A DNA stretch of 64,000 nucleotides, from positions 1-64,000 of the forward strand of contig NZ_JAIQWX010000009.1 in assembly GCF_020164475.1 (NCBI RefSeq), written 5' to 3'. Positions 8,553-17,205 of the stretch are shown piece after piece. The stretch comes from Pseudomonas sp. REP124 (GTDB lineage Bacteria > Pseudomonadota > Gammaproteobacteria > Pseudomonadales > Pseudomonadaceae). The position numbers and the translations under genes are program-made. Numbering within the stretch: the stretch's first letter is position 1; each line of letters starts with the position of its first letter. The notes beneath the pieces are model-generated. The model was not told the origin of the DNA and did not search any database. It saw only the letters and a program-made list of their open reading frames with translations.

Positions 8553-9013
8553 CAGTTTTCTCCTCGCACGAGGGTGAAGAATTCGACTTTGGTGGCGGCG
8601 GTGTCCGCCTCTTTTTGCGCCCGGCGTTCGGCCTGGGCGTTGGCCAGCGGGGTGATGATCTGCTCGAGCCAGTGGCGCTGCTGCGAGCCTTGCAGATGCG
8701 CGTCGGCCAGGGCTGCCAGTTCGGCATGGACCTTGTCGCGCCCGGCCAGATAGCTGTAGCCGGTGCGGCCGTCGGCCAGGCGCACCACGCAACGGGTCAC
8801 GGTCATTTCACCGACGTTGAACGGTGCGCCGTTGCCGCCCATGCGGCCACGGACCAGGGTCATGCCGATTTCCGGGGCGCGGATCAGCTGGTACTCGACG
8901 TCGCGCAAGGCGGCTTCGTGGGGCAGCAATTCACTGCGGCGGGCGCGGGCCAGCACGCCGATCCAGTGCTGCCGTTCGGCTTGAGGAACAGGGTTTTGCA
9001 TCGGGTTCTCCAT
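8552..9013 (-). CDS. phnG: C-P lyase core subunit PhnG
   Basis: A 153-residue subunit of the PhnG2H2I2J2 core needed for formation of the ribose phosphonate triphosphate intermediate. Family features include 'RQHWIGVLARA' near the N terminus and 'LIRAPEIGMTLVRGRMGGNGAPFNVGE' in the middle, which contains the conserved RGR/G-rich segment. The start at 9013 overlaps the phnF stop as TGATG; the Met at residue 5 is an alternative start. It opens the block of enzyme genes that follows the in-operon regulator. Confidence 0.93.
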   Translation of the reverse strand: MENPMQNPVPQAERQHWIGVLARARRSELLPHEAALRDVEYQLIRAPEIGMTLVRGRMGGNGAPFNVGEMTVTRCVVRLADGRTGYSYLAGRDKVHAELAALADAHLQGSQQRHWLEQIITPLANAQAERRAQKEADTAATKVEFFTLVRGEN

Positions 9014-9717
9014 CAGGTGACGACCTGGTACTGGAAGCGATCGGAACGACTGGTGGACTGAGCCAGCTCCACCGCGCGGCCATCGCGATCGCGGGAAAGG
9101 GTGAACACGCTGAGCGCCGGCAGATGCCGGGGCATCATCAGCAGCGCGGCTTCTTCGCGGTTGGGCAAACGGGCGCCGATCAGGCTTTGGGTACGGGTCA
9201 GCGGCAGATCGCGTTCGCTCAGGTACTGGCGCAAGGAGCCGCCGGTGTAGTCCGCCAGCAGGGCCGCATGGCTGGCGCAGTAGCGATGACGGATCAGGCT
9301 GACCGGCTGGCCGTCGAGCTTGCGCAAGGTCTGCAATTCGATCATCGGCGCCATCTCGGCGATGCCCAGGTGCTGCGCTTCTTCACGGCTGGCAAAGCAG
9401 TAGCGGCGCTTGAGCAGGACCGCCTCAACCCCAAGGCCCTGGGCCGACAATGACTGGCTGTAGGCACTGTCGGCGGCCATCGGGTAAATCAGCGGGCGTT
9501 CCAGCACTTGCGTGCCCTTGCCCTGGCGCCGCAACAGGCTGCCTTCGAACACCAGCTCATCGATGGCGCGGCGCAGGGTGTGGCGGTTGACGCCGAAGCG
9601 TTCGGCCAGTTGCACTTCGGCCGGCAGGAACTCCCCGGCGCTGTAGCTGGCCAACTCGCGACGCAGAATGTCGGCGAGCTCGCGGTACACCGGCTCATCT
9701 TGTCTAGACAACTGCAT
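9013..9717 (-). CDS. phnF: GntR-family phosphonate operon regulator PhnF
   Basis: A 234-residue regulator with an N-terminal GntR winged helix (residues 10-75, including 'AERFGVNRHTLRRAIDELV' and 'RRQGKGTQVL') and a C-terminal UTRA effector domain. PhnF proteins repress phn genes, probably sensing a phosphonate or pathway intermediate. It lies inside the operon between the transporter genes (phnCDE) and enzyme genes (phnG onwards), the same place as in E. coli. It starts 38 bases after the phnE stop. Confidence 0.92.
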   Translation of the reverse strand: MQLSRQDEPVYRELADILRRELASYSAGEFLPAEVQLAERFGVNRHTLRRAIDELVFEGSLLRRQGKGTQVLERPLIYPMAADSAYSQSLSAQGLGVEAVLLKRRYCFASREEAQHLGIAEMAPMIELQTLRKLDGQPVSLIRHRYCASHAALLADYTGGSLRQYLSERDLPLTRTQSLIGARLPNREEAALLMMPRHLPALSVFTLSRDRDGRAVELAQSTSRSDRFQYQVVT

Positions 9718-9755
9718 GCTTTAAAAAAAGCGCCCGTGGGCACCCCTCCGAAAAA

Positions 9756-10538
9756 TCAGATGAACTGCTTGCGCAGGCGTTGCGAGAAGATGTCGATCAG
9801 GCTCACGACGACGATGATCACCATCAGCACGGCGCAGGTTTGAACGAACTGGAAGGCGCGGATGTTTTCCCAGAGGATCACCCCGATACCGCCGGCACCG
9901 ACCATCCCCACCACCGTCGCCGAGCGCACGTTGGCCTCGAAGCGATACAGCGCGTAGGACACCCACAGCGGCATCACTTGCGGGATCACGCCGTAGATCA
10001 CTTCCTGCAAGGCGCTGGCACCGGTGGCGCGAACCCCTTCGACGGGGCCTGGATCAATCGCTTCCACGGCTTCGGCGAACAGCTTGGCCAACACACCGGT
10101 GGTGCTGATCCACAACGCCAGGACACCGGCGAATGGGCCAAGACCGACGGCCACCACGAACAACATGGCGAAGACCATTTCGTTGATCGAACGGAAAGCA
10201 TCCATCACCCGGCGCAGCGGCTGGTGAATCCACCAGGGGGTGATATTTTCCGAGCAGAGAATGCCCAGCGGTACCGAGCAGACAATCGCCAGCACCGTGC
10301 CCCAGAGGGCGATTTGTACGGTGATGAGCATTTCCTTGAGGTAGGCGCGCCATTCATGGAAATCAGGCGGGAAAAAGTCCGCGGCGAACGTCGCCATGTT
10401 TCCCGAGTCGCGGTACAGCGCCATCGGATTCATCTCGGCGCCGTGCCAGGCCCAGGCCAGCAGGACCAGGAACAGGCCCCAACCGGCGTATTGCGGCCAG
10501 GTGCGCTTGCCGACAGCTTCAGCGTGCAGAGTGGTCAT
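9756..10538 (-). CDS. phnE: Phosphonate ABC transporter permease PhnE
   Basis: A 260-residue inner-membrane permease of the BPD_transp_1 family with about six transmembrane segments. The EAA loop that contacts the PhnC ATPase is seen as '[19 protein letters not shown]'. It is intact and full length, unlike the frameshifted phnE of E. coli K-12. A REPIN lies directly upstream between it and phnD, so its translation depends on transcription through that palindrome. Confidence 0.94.
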   Translation of the reverse strand: MTTLHAEAVGKRTWPQYAGWGLFLVLLAWAWHGAEMNPMALYRDSGNMATFAADFFPPDFHEWRAYLKEMLITVQIALWGTVLAIVCSVPLGILCSENITPWWIHQPLRRVMDAFRSINEMVFAMLFVVAVGLGPFAGVLALWISTTGVLAKLFAEAVEAIDPGPVEGVRATGASALQEVIYGVIPQVMPLWVSYALYRFEANVRSATVVGMVGAGGIGVILWENIRAFQFVQTCAVLMVIIVVVSLIDIFSQRLRKQFI

Positions 10539-10564
10539 GAGTACCTCGAAGTGTTTCCTGAACC

Positions 10565-10664
10565 TGTAGGAGCGAGCATGCTCGCGATGGTGGTCAACGA
10601 TGACGCTGGCCGCCTGATACCCCGCGGCGTTCTCGGGTTCATCGCGAGCGTGCTCGCTCCTACA
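10565..10664. repeat. 100-bp REPIN inside the phn operon
   Basis: Two inverted REP sequences (tgtaggagcgagcatgctcgcgat and its near-perfect complement) at the ends of exactly 100 bases. The interior contains 'caacgatgacgctgg' and 'ccccgcggcgtt', shared with the elements at 14978 and 24637. It lies between the phnD stop and the phnE start and would form a long hairpin in the operon mRNA. Confidence 0.95.
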
Positions 10665-10679
10665 GGAGAGGGGTCGGAC

Positions 10680-11681
10680 TTAGCCGTTAGCGGCAGTCTT
10701 CGGTTCCAGTTCGCTGATGCGCTGTTGCAGCTTGGCCAGGTCGGCGTCGATATCAGCCAGCTTCTTGGCTTTGTCTGCAGCGTCGAGCTTGGTGTCGGCG
10801 CTGATCGTGGTGCGCTGCTTGAACAGCTCAAGCTGGCGGATCGGCAGCAACTGGTCGTCGCTGGACTTGAGGAACTTGCCCAACTGCATCCCCGCCAACA
10901 CCGCTTTCTCGGAATCGGTATTGCCGTAGCTGAAGATGAAATCGCGGATCTTCTGCTTCTCGCTGTCGCCCAAGGCCTTGCTCCACACCAGCGGGTCGGC
11001 CGGGATCAGCGGCGATTTCCAGATCACCTTGAGCATGGCCGCCTTGTCCGGCTGGGTGACTTCGAGGCGATCCCAGCTTTCGGTGTTGAACGTCGCCACG
11101 TCCAGTTGACCCTTGGCCACGCTCAGGGCGTTGACCTCGTGGCTGGAGTTCAGGGTGCGCTTGAACGCAGTGGCCGCATCGACGTGGTTCTTGGCGAACA
11201 CGTAGTAGCCCGGCACCAAGTAGCCCGAGGTGGAGTTTGGATCGCCGTTACCGAAGGTCAGGGTCTTGGCGTTTTTCAGCATGTCGTCAACGGAGTTGAT
11301 CGGGCTGTCCTTGCGCGCGATCAGCACGCTCCAGTAGCCGGCGGCGCCACTGGCGGCAGCGGTCTGGGCGAAGATTTCGCCGTTGGAACGGTCCACCGCC
11401 TCGATGGCGGCCTTGTTGCCCAGCCAGGCCACGTCGACCTTGTTGAAGCGCATGCCCTGGATCAGGCCGGCATAGTCGGAGGCGAAGGTGGCGTTGACCT
11501 TCAGCCCGGTTTTCTTCTGCATGTCATCGAGGAACGGCTGCCAGATGCTCTTGAGGTTCTGCGACGACTCGGTGGACATGATGCCGAAGTTGATGGCTTT
11601 TTCTTCAGCCTGGGCGGTGCCCAGTACACAGCTTGCAACCAGGGTTGCACTCGCAAGAACGCGACCGATACGGTTCAACAT
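10680..11681 (-). CDS. phnD: Phosphonate ABC transporter periplasmic binding protein PhnD
   Basis: A 333-residue periplasmic phosphonate-binding protein. A Sec signal peptide with hydrophobic core 'LASATLVASCVLG' ends at 'AQA' near residue 25. The mature protein begins with the PhnD hallmark 'INFGIMSTESSQNLKSIWQP', in which the Ser/Thr residues bind the phosphonate group. It is the second gene of the operon, 45 bases after phnC, and is followed immediately by the REPIN, whose hairpin could protect the phnCD part of the transcript. Confidence 0.95.
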   Translation of the reverse strand: MLNRIGRVLASATLVASCVLGTAQAEEKAINFGIMSTESSQNLKSIWQPFLDDMQKKTGLKVNATFASDYAGLIQGMRFNKVDVAWLGNKAAIEAVDRSNGEIFAQTAAASGAAGYWSVLIARKDSPINSVDDMLKNAKTLTFGNGDPNSTSGYLVPGYYVFAKNHVDAATAFKRTLNSSHEVNALSVAKGQLDVATFNTESWDRLEVTQPDKAAMLKVIWKSPLIPADPLVWSKALGDSEKQKIRDFIFSYGNTDSEKAVLAGMQLGKFLKSSDDQLLPIRQLELFKQRTTISADTKLDAADKAKKLADIDADLAKLQQRISELEPKTAANG

Positions 11682-11726
11682 GGAAAGGTTTCCTGAGGGT
11701 GTACGGTTTGGGAATTGGGGAAAGGC

Positions 11727-12560
11727 TTATGCGCGCGCCATGACCAGCCGGGGGAGTGCTTCGGCGGGGCGGATCTGGTCGGAGCACATCAAACTGGTGT
11801 CGATGTCGGCACCGTACAAATCGTTGAGGAACTGGCTGTTCAGCTCGGCGGCGCGGCCGTCGAAATGAATGCGCCCGCCCTTGAGGGCCACGGCGCGCGG
11901 GCAATAGCGGGTGGCGTAGTCCACTTGATGCAGGGTCACGACCACTGTCTTGCCGTCGCGGCGATTGATGTCGGCGAGGATTTCCATGACCTTGCGCGCC
12001 GACTCGGGGTCGAGCGAGGCAATCGGTTCATCGGCCAGAATCACTTCGGCCCGCTGGGTCAACGCCCGGGCAATCGCCACGCGTTGTTGCTGACCGCCGG
12101 ACAGGGTCGAGGCACGTTGCGCCGCCAGATCGGCCAGGCCGACGCGATCAAGGGACTCCAGGGCGAACTGTTTTTCCTCGGCATTGAACAGGCTGAGGTT
12201 GCCGCGCCAGCGCGGCATGCGCCCCAGGCAACCGAGCAGCACGTTGTCGAGCACACTCAGGCGATTGACCAGGTTGAACTGCTGGAAGATGTAGCCGATG
12301 TCGGCACGCAGGCGCCGCACCTTGCCATTGAGCCGTCCACTGGCCTGCACTTCCCGCCCCAGCACCTTGACGCTGCCGCCGTTGTTGCGATCGCAACAGG
12401 CCAGGCCCGCCAAGTGGCGCAACAGGGTGGATTTGCCGGAGCCGGAAGCGCCAATCAGCGCGACCATCTCACCGGCCGCGATGGTCAGTTCGAGGTCAAC
12501 CAGTGCGGTTTTACGCGCAAAGGTCTTGTTCAGATGATTGACATGGATAGCTGCGTTCAT
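11727..12560 (-). CDS. phnC: Phosphonate ABC transporter ATP-binding protein PhnC
   Basis: A 277-residue ABC ATPase energising phosphonate import with PhnD and PhnE. Walker A 'GASGSGKST' is at residues 37-45, the signature is '[15 protein letters not shown]', and Walker B is followed by 'DEPIASLD'. The H-loop is in '[14 protein letters not shown]'. It is the first gene of the operon, with 'gagaag' a few bases before the ATG. A Pho-box-like repeat lies about 70 bases upstream. Confidence 0.95.
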   Translation of the reverse strand: MNAAIHVNHLNKTFARKTALVDLELTIAAGEMVALIGASGSGKSTLLRHLAGLACCDRNNGGSVKVLGREVQASGRLNGKVRRLRADIGYIFQQFNLVNRLSVLDNVLLGCLGRMPRWRGNLSLFNAEEKQFALESLDRVGLADLAAQRASTLSGGQQQRVAIARALTQRAEVILADEPIASLDPESARKVMEILADINRRDGKTVVVTLHQVDYATRYCPRAVALKGGRIHFDGRAAELNSQFLNDLYGADIDTSLMCSDQIRPAEALPRLVMARA

Positions 12561-12613
12561 GGGCTTCTCTGTCTTGTTGAACAGCCGTCCATGGCCGCAT
12601 TTGTGTTCAACAG

Positions 12614-12658
12614 ACTTTAGGCACGGGCTGTGTCAGCCCTATGACTCGCACATGTCGC
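12614..12658 (-). promoter_or_regulatory. Candidate Pho box and -10 of the phn operon
   Basis: On the minus strand three 7-base units, GCGACAT (12652-12658), GAGTCAT (12641-12647) and CTGACAC (12630-12636), are spaced exactly 11 bases apart, the helical-turn spacing of PhoB half sites (consensus CTGTCAT). A -10-like TAAAGT (12614-12619) follows 10 bases after the third 11-base unit, where a PhoB-dependent promoter would have it. This is a pattern match only, with 4-5 of 7 matches per unit. Confidence 0.5.
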
Positions 12659-12726
12659 TGGATTAACTATTTGATGAAGGTTTTGTGAAAGGTTGAGATG
12701 GCCAAACGCCCATGAAGGGATCGTGT

Positions 12727-13623
12727 TCAATCCGCCATGCGGGCGCGCAGGCGCGGGGTGGCGAAGTCGAGGAAGGCGCGCAGCTTCAGGGGTAATGGGG
12801 GTTGCCCCTTGTGCACCAGACTGATGGGCAGGGGCGAGGATTCGAAGGGTTCGAGAATCACCTGCAGGGCGTTCTGGCTCAAGGCGTCCGCTACCTGATA
12901 GGACAACACCCGAATTACCCCTACCCCAAGCTTCGCCGCGTCGATGGCCGCTTCTGCCGTATTGACCGCAAACCGCGAATGAACGCGCACGGACGTCTGT
13001 GATTTGCCCGCCTCGAATACCCAGGCGCCAACAGACTCCAGCACTTCGAACGTAATACATGCGTGTTCACTCAAGTCCGCCGGCGTGACAGGTACACCAT
13101 GGGTCGCCAGATATTCAGAACTTGCACAGACCACCCTGCGCACCTCCCCCACTTTTGTCGCCATGAGCGAACTGTCGGGCAATTCACCGATGCGCACCGC
13201 AGCGTCACAGTTCTCTTCCATCAGATGCACCACACGGTCGGTAAGCATCAGGTTGATCTCGATCTCGGGATAGTGCGCGAGAAACTCGGCCACCACCGGC
13301 ACCAGATGCAGACGCCCGAACACCACTGGAGCAGTCACCACCAACTGCCCCTTTGGCGAAGCGTATTCACCGGTCGCCGCACGTTCGGCTTCGCCAATGT
13401 CTTCAAGAATCCGCCGGCACGCCGCCACGTAGGACGCGCCGGCTTCGGTCAGCGACAGTTGCCTTGTCGTGCGATGCAGCAAGCGGGTGTTCAGGTGCAA
13501 TTCCAGCTCCGCCACCTTGCGGCTGACGGTGGCCAACGGCATGCCGAGATAACGCGCGGCGCCTGACAGACTGCCGGCATCGACCACCGCGATCAGTACA
13601 GACATGGAATCGAGACGGTTCAT
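12727..13623 (-). CDS. LysR-family transcriptional regulator
   Basis: A 298-residue LysR regulator. The N-terminal helix-turn-helix includes 'SLSGAARYLGMPLATVSRKV', followed by 'RLLHRTTRQLSLTEAG' and a C-terminal effector domain. It is transcribed divergently from the MFS transporter at 13763, with 139 bases between the starts, the usual arrangement for a LysR protein and the gene it controls. An imperfect inverted repeat in the gap is a candidate operator. Its effector is not deducible. It is not obviously connected with the phn operon that lies downstream on the same strand. Confidence 0.88.
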   Translation of the reverse strand: MNRLDSMSVLIAVVDAGSLSGAARYLGMPLATVSRKVAELELHLNTRLLHRTTRQLSLTEAGASYVAACRRILEDIGEAERAATGEYASPKGQLVVTAPVVFGRLHLVPVVAEFLAHYPEIEINLMLTDRVVHLMEENCDAAVRIGELPDSSLMATKVGEVRRVVCASSEYLATHGVPVTPADLSEHACITFEVLESVGAWVFEAGKSQTSVRVHSRFAVNTAEAAIDAAKLGVGVIRVLSYQVADALSQNALQVILEPFESSPLPISLVHKGQPPLPLKLRAFLDFATPRLRARMAD

Positions 13624-13645
13624 GGCGCCCTATCAAATTATGGAA

Positions 13646-13674
13646 GGATGATTCCCGATCCTAGGGGATTATCC
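13646..13674. promoter_or_regulatory. Imperfect inverted repeat, candidate LysR operator
   Basis: GGATGATTCCC (13646-13656) faces GGGGATTATCC (13664-13674), an imperfect inverted repeat in the gap between the divergent LysR and MFS genes, 23 bases before the LysR start. Its position suits an autoregulatory LysR site, but this rests on symmetry alone. Confidence 0.3.
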
Positions 13675-13762
13675 AGTTTCACGCGAGTGCGTACTTTGGA
13701 CACTCATCTCCCGCGCGCGATATCCCGTCGCACTGCCGGAAGCCAACCTCAAGGAGAGTGCC

Positions 13763-14968
13763 GTGAGCGCCCTGCCCTTATCGTCCGAAAGCACCGCAGC
13801 GCCTGCGCTGGCGTCACGCGGCAAGATCATCATGATGGCGATCATCGCCGGCGCGGTGATCACCAACATCTACTGCACCCAGCCGATTTTGCCGTTGATT
13901 GCCGCGGATCTTGGGCTGGACCTGACCACGGTCGACCTGGTGGCCGGCGCTGCGCTGCTGGGTTTCGCTACCGGGTTGGCCCTGCTTCTGCCGATGGGCG
14001 ACCGATTTGACCGGCGCAAACTGGTATTGGGGCAAATCGCCCTGGCGTTCTGCTTTGCCATTGCGGCGGCCATCTCGCCCAGCGTCGGCACCCTGATCGC
14101 CGCCTCGTTCGGCCTCGGCATCGTCAGTTGCGTGCCGCAACAGCTGGTGCCCTTCGCCGCCGTCATGTCCAAACCCAGCGAGCGCGGACGCAACGTCGGC
14201 ACGGTAGTCAGCGGGATCATGGTCGGCATTCTGCTCGGGCGCACCATCGCCGGCGTGGTGGGTGAAACCTGGGGCTGGCGTGCGGTGTATGGCGTGGAAG
14301 CGGCGTTCATGATTCCGGTGTGGATTGCTGCGGCGTCGTTGCTGCCCCAAGGCGTGCCCAGCACCAACCTGTCCTACCCGCGCCTGCTCGCTTCGCTGTG
14401 GCCGCTGATGCGCGACAACGCACCGATTCGTCAGTCGATGATCGTCCAGGCGCTGCTGTGGGCCTGCTTCAATGCGTTTTGGGTGAACCTGGCGGCATTG
14501 CTGGCCAACGGGCCTTTCCAGTTGGGCAGTGCCTGGGCCGGGGGCTTCGGGATTATCGGCGCGGCGGGTGCGCTTGCGGCCTCCCTCGGTGGTCGGGCAA
14601 CAGACCGGTTGGGTTCACGCAGTGTGATCGGCGCCAGCATCGGCATTGTCACTCTGGCCTACCTGCTGCTGGCCGGTGCGCAGACTTCGCTGGCGTTACT
14701 GGTGCTCGGGGTGATCGTGCTGGATATCGGCGTGCAGTCGGGGCTGGTGTCGAATCAGACCCGTGCGTTTGCGGTCGATCCGAAGGCGCAGGGGCGGATC
14801 AACAGCCTTTACATGACGGCGACGTTTTTTGGCGGGGCGGTGGGGGCTGCGGTCAGCGGGTGGTTGATGACGCGGTATGGTTGGTCGGGGATTGTGGTGT
14901 TGGGTGTTGCGCTTGGGTTGTTGGCCCTGTTGATCCATTGGATCGGCAGACCACGCAAGACCGCCTGA
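13763..14968 (+). CDS. MFS transporter (drug/arabinose-efflux-like)
   Basis: A 401-residue major facilitator with about twelve predicted transmembrane segments. The loop 2-3 motif A is seen as 'GDRFDRRKLVL' and a second copy after helix 8 as 'GRATDRLGSR'. The N terminus has a short polar leader before 'IIMMAIIAGAVITNIYCTQPIL'. The start is GTG at 13763 with a strong 'aaggaga' 7 bases upstream. It is divergent from the LysR gene, its probable regulator. The family includes efflux pumps for sugars and small toxic molecules, so the substrate cannot be stated. A REPIN follows 9 bases after the stop. Confidence 0.85.
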   Translation: MSALPLSSESTAAPALASRGKIIMMAIIAGAVITNIYCTQPILPLIAADLGLDLTTVDLVAGAALLGFATGLALLLPMGDRFDRRKLVLGQIALAFCFAIAAAISPSVGTLIAASFGLGIVSCVPQQLVPFAAVMSKPSERGRNVGTVVSGIMVGILLGRTIAGVVGETWGWRAVYGVEAAFMIPVWIAAASLLPQGVPSTNLSYPRLLASLWPLMRDNAPIRQSMIVQALLWACFNAFWVNLAALLANGPFQLGSAWAGGFGIIGAAGALAASLGGRATDRLGSRSVIGASIGIVTLAYLLLAGAQTSLALLVLGVIVLDIGVQSGLVSNQTRAFAVDPKAQGRINSLYMTATFFGGAVGAAVSGWLMTRYGWSGIVVLGVALGLLALLIHWIGRPRKTA

Positions 14969-14977
14969 CCATAAACC

Positions 14978-15077
14978 TGTAGGAGCGAGCACGCTCGCGA
15001 TGGTCGTGAACGATAACGCGGGGAATCTGATGCCCAGCGGCGTTCTTGAGACCATCGCGAGCGTGCTCGCTCCTACA
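14978..15077. repeat. 100-bp REPIN
   Basis: The outer arms 'tgtaggagcgagcacgctcgcgatgg' and the near-perfect complement end exactly 100 bases apart. The interior is in the same orientation as the elements at 10565 and 24637 ('gaacgataacgc'). It sits between the convergent MFS gene (+) and the lipoprotein gene (-), where it may serve as terminator for both. Confidence 0.95.
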
Positions 15078-15088
15078 GTTAAAGAATC

Positions 15089-15502
15089 TTACTGACCGAA
15101 CTGCCGCCCCAAGCCACCCGGTACACCGTGGATATCGGTCTCTTCCCACGGCCCTTTCGGGCTGATCGAGCGGCTCCAGCCGTTGTTCCAGCGGTAGTAG
15201 GTGCGCTGGCGGTAGAAGGTGTTGGGCTGATCCTCGAGCACATAGACACCCAGCTTCGGGTCCCAATGGCTGCTGCCCCCAGGCGGCGGCGCGAAGCTCG
15301 CCGAGGTGCGCGGCAGCGGCTTGGCGGGCTTGGCCGGGGCTGTCGGCGTGGTCGGCTTGCTCGGCACTGTAGTAGGTGCCGGCTTGGTACCCGGCTGCGA
15401 CGGCGGGATCGGCGGCGGTGTCGGCTGCTCGGGTCGCTGGACCGCACAAGCGCTCAGCCCGAGAACGACGCTGAGCAGGGTGATACGAGCGATGGCGGTC
15501 AT
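15089..15502 (-). CDS. Small proline-rich lipoprotein, function unknown
   Basis: A 137-residue predicted lipoprotein. A short signal with lipobox 'LSAC' places the lipidated Cys at about residue 19. Next comes a Pro/Thr/Lys-rich flexible stretch (about 22-72) that could span the periplasm, then a C-terminal folded part with many Trp/Tyr ('TYYRWNNGWSRS', 'GPWEETDIHGVPGGLG'). It is located 27 bases after ccmI and may be co-transcribed with the ccm genes, but no cytochrome c motif is present. I do not recognise the family. Confidence 0.75.
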   Translation of the reverse strand: MTAIARITLLSVVLGLSACAVQRPEQPTPPPIPPSQPGTKPAPTTVPSKPTTPTAPAKPAKPLPRTSASFAPPPGGSSHWDPKLGVYVLEDQPNTFYRQRTYYRWNNGWSRSISPKGPWEETDIHGVPGGLGRQFGQ

Positions 15503-15529
15503 GACGATGCTTCCTGTTGATTCCCGGGT

Positions 15530-16738
15530 TTATTTATCCGGGCTGTCGATGGTGAGTGTCTGCGGCGCGGTGGTGCTGCTGGCCAGAGGCTGACTGCGTC
15601 CGATCCACTCGCCTGCCGTCGGTTGGCCGGCGCGGGAGATGCGCGCAACCAGTTGGACTTCAGGGAAGTTCGACAGTTTCAACTGCGGCATCATTGCGTC
15701 AGCATCGCCCAGTTCGACGGTTGCTGGCAGGTCAGCCACGGTCAGGCGCTTGGCCGCCAGCGGCGCGGGCGGACCCGAAGTCGCTCGGGCGAAAATGAAC
15801 ACGCTGTCACCCGGCTGTACTTTGGCCTTCAGGTCCGCTGCCAGATCCACCTGGACCTTGAGCAGCGCACCAGTCTTGGCTACCGCAGCAGGAGCAGGAG
15901 CCACCTTGCCGCCGCTGGCCTCCAGCTTCTCGGTGGCGCGGGTAATGCCGCCCTGCAGGGCGATGCGCGACTTGTCTTCCGGCGGCAACTGCACCATCAA
16001 GCGATTCCAGTAATCGATGGCGTCCTGATAACGCTGAGCTTCGAACGCGGCAATGCCGAGCAGCCCCAGGCTGGTGACTTCGTTAGGATCGGCTTTGAGC
16101 GCTTCATCGGTCAGCGCCTGGATCTGCTCCGACCACTTCTTGCCCTCGGCGAAATACAGAGCCTGTGCCCATTGCCCCAACAGTTCCGGCTGGCGCCCGG
16201 CGAGGTTCACGGTGCGCTCGAAGATCTTCGCCGCGTCCGCAGGACGCTCTTCAGTCATGTAGGTACGACCGAGGAAGTACAGCGCTTCGGCGGATTCCGG
16301 CTGAGCCGCGACCGCACGCTCCAGGCGCTGGGTCATTTCTTCCATCGATTTGGGCGCGTGGGAGAACTCCCGGGTCAGCTCGACTTTGTCGCTGGCACCG
16401 AAATGCAGGTACAAACCAAGACCCAGCACCGGTACCAGGATCGCCGCCAGCAACGGCGCCGGTTTGCCCAGGCGCGAAGCACGCGGCACGACAGCACCTT
16501 CGGTATCGGCGAGCAGTTCGCGCGCAGCTTCGGCGCGACCGGCCTCCATCTGCGCGGCATCGAGCACGCCTTCATCCTGCTGAGACTGCAACTCAGCCAC
16601 GCGCTCCTGATACAGCGCCACGTTCAGGGCGGTACGATCCTCTTCGAGCTGGGCGCGACGGTGGCGCAGGACGGGGATCAGCAGAAAACTCAGGGCCACC
16701 AGAAGCAGCAGACCTGCAGCGAGCCAGAAATCAATCAT
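15530..16738 (-). CDS. ccmI: Cytochrome c biogenesis protein CcmI
   Basis: A 402-residue inner-membrane apocytochrome c chaperone. Two N-terminal transmembrane segments (about residues 4-22 and 92-112) flank a cytoplasmic loop rich in Glu/Gln. The periplasmic part carries TPR repeats ('[20 protein letters not shown]', '[20 protein letters not shown]') followed by a C-terminal beta-rich domain. CcmI hands apocytochrome to the CcmFH haem ligation complex. It is the last ccm gene and overlaps ccmH by 4 bases. Confidence 0.93.
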   Translation of the reverse strand: MIDFWLAAGLLLLVALSFLLIPVLRHRRAQLEEDRTALNVALYQERVAELQSQQDEGVLDAAQMEAGRAEAARELLADTEGAVVPRASRLGKPAPLLAAILVPVLGLGLYLHFGASDKVELTREFSHAPKSMEEMTQRLERAVAAQPESAEALYFLGRTYMTEERPADAAKIFERTVNLAGRQPELLGQWAQALYFAEGKKWSEQIQALTDEALKADPNEVTSLGLLGIAAFEAQRYQDAIDYWNRLMVQLPPEDKSRIALQGGITRATEKLEASGGKVAPAPAAVAKTGALLKVQVDLAADLKAKVQPGDSVFIFARATSGPPAPLAAKRLTVADLPATVELGDADAMMPQLKLSNFPEVQLVARISRAGQPTAGEWIGRSQPLASSTTAPQTLTIDSPDK

Positions 16739-17205
16739 TCTTGGTTTTTATCCAACAGTTGGTCGAGGCGCTTGCGCTCCTCGGCAGAAAGCGAGTCCGG
16801 GGTTTCGGCGCGTTGCGTGCGACGGCGGCGGACGATCACGGCGATGACCACAAAACCGCCCAACAACAGGCCGGCAGGGCCGAACCAGAGCAACGCGGTC
16901 TTGGCGTTCAGGGCAGGCTTGTAGCGGACGAAGTCACCGTAGCGGTCCACCATGAAGTCGATGATCTGCTGGTTGTCCTTGCCCTCACCGAGCATGCGGA
17001 AAATCTCTTTGCGCAGGTCGGCGGCGATCGGTGCGTTGGAGTCGGCGATGTCCTGATTCTGGCACTTGGGGCAACGAAGTTCCTTGGTCAGCTCGCGAAA
17101 ACGCTCACGATCCCCTTCCTTGGCAAACTCGTAGGTGTCGATGGCGGCATGGGCCACGCCGGCCATGCTCAAGCCCAGGACCACCGCGGCGAGCCAGCGC
17201 TTCAT
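16735..17205 (-). CDS. ccmH: Cytochrome c maturation thiol-disulfide protein CcmH
   Basis: A 156-residue periplasmic protein anchored by one C-terminal membrane helix ('[21 protein letters not shown]'), with a cleavable signal peptide ending 'AHA' at residue 20. The redox motif 'LRCPKCQ' has Cys45 and Cys48. CcmH keeps apocytochrome CXXCH cysteines reduced and works with CcmF in haem attachment. It lacks the TPR half found in the fused E. coli CcmH; that half is the separate ccmI here, as usual in Pseudomonas. It overlaps ccmG and ccmI by 4 bases each. Confidence 0.95.
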   Translation of the reverse strand: MKRWLAAVVLGLSMAGVAHAAIDTYEFAKEGDRERFRELTKELRCPKCQNQDIADSNAPIAADLRKEIFRMLGEGKDNQQIIDFMVDRYGDFVRYKPALNAKTALLWFGPAGLLLGGFVVIAVIVRRRRTQRAETPDSLSAEERKRLDQLLDKNQE

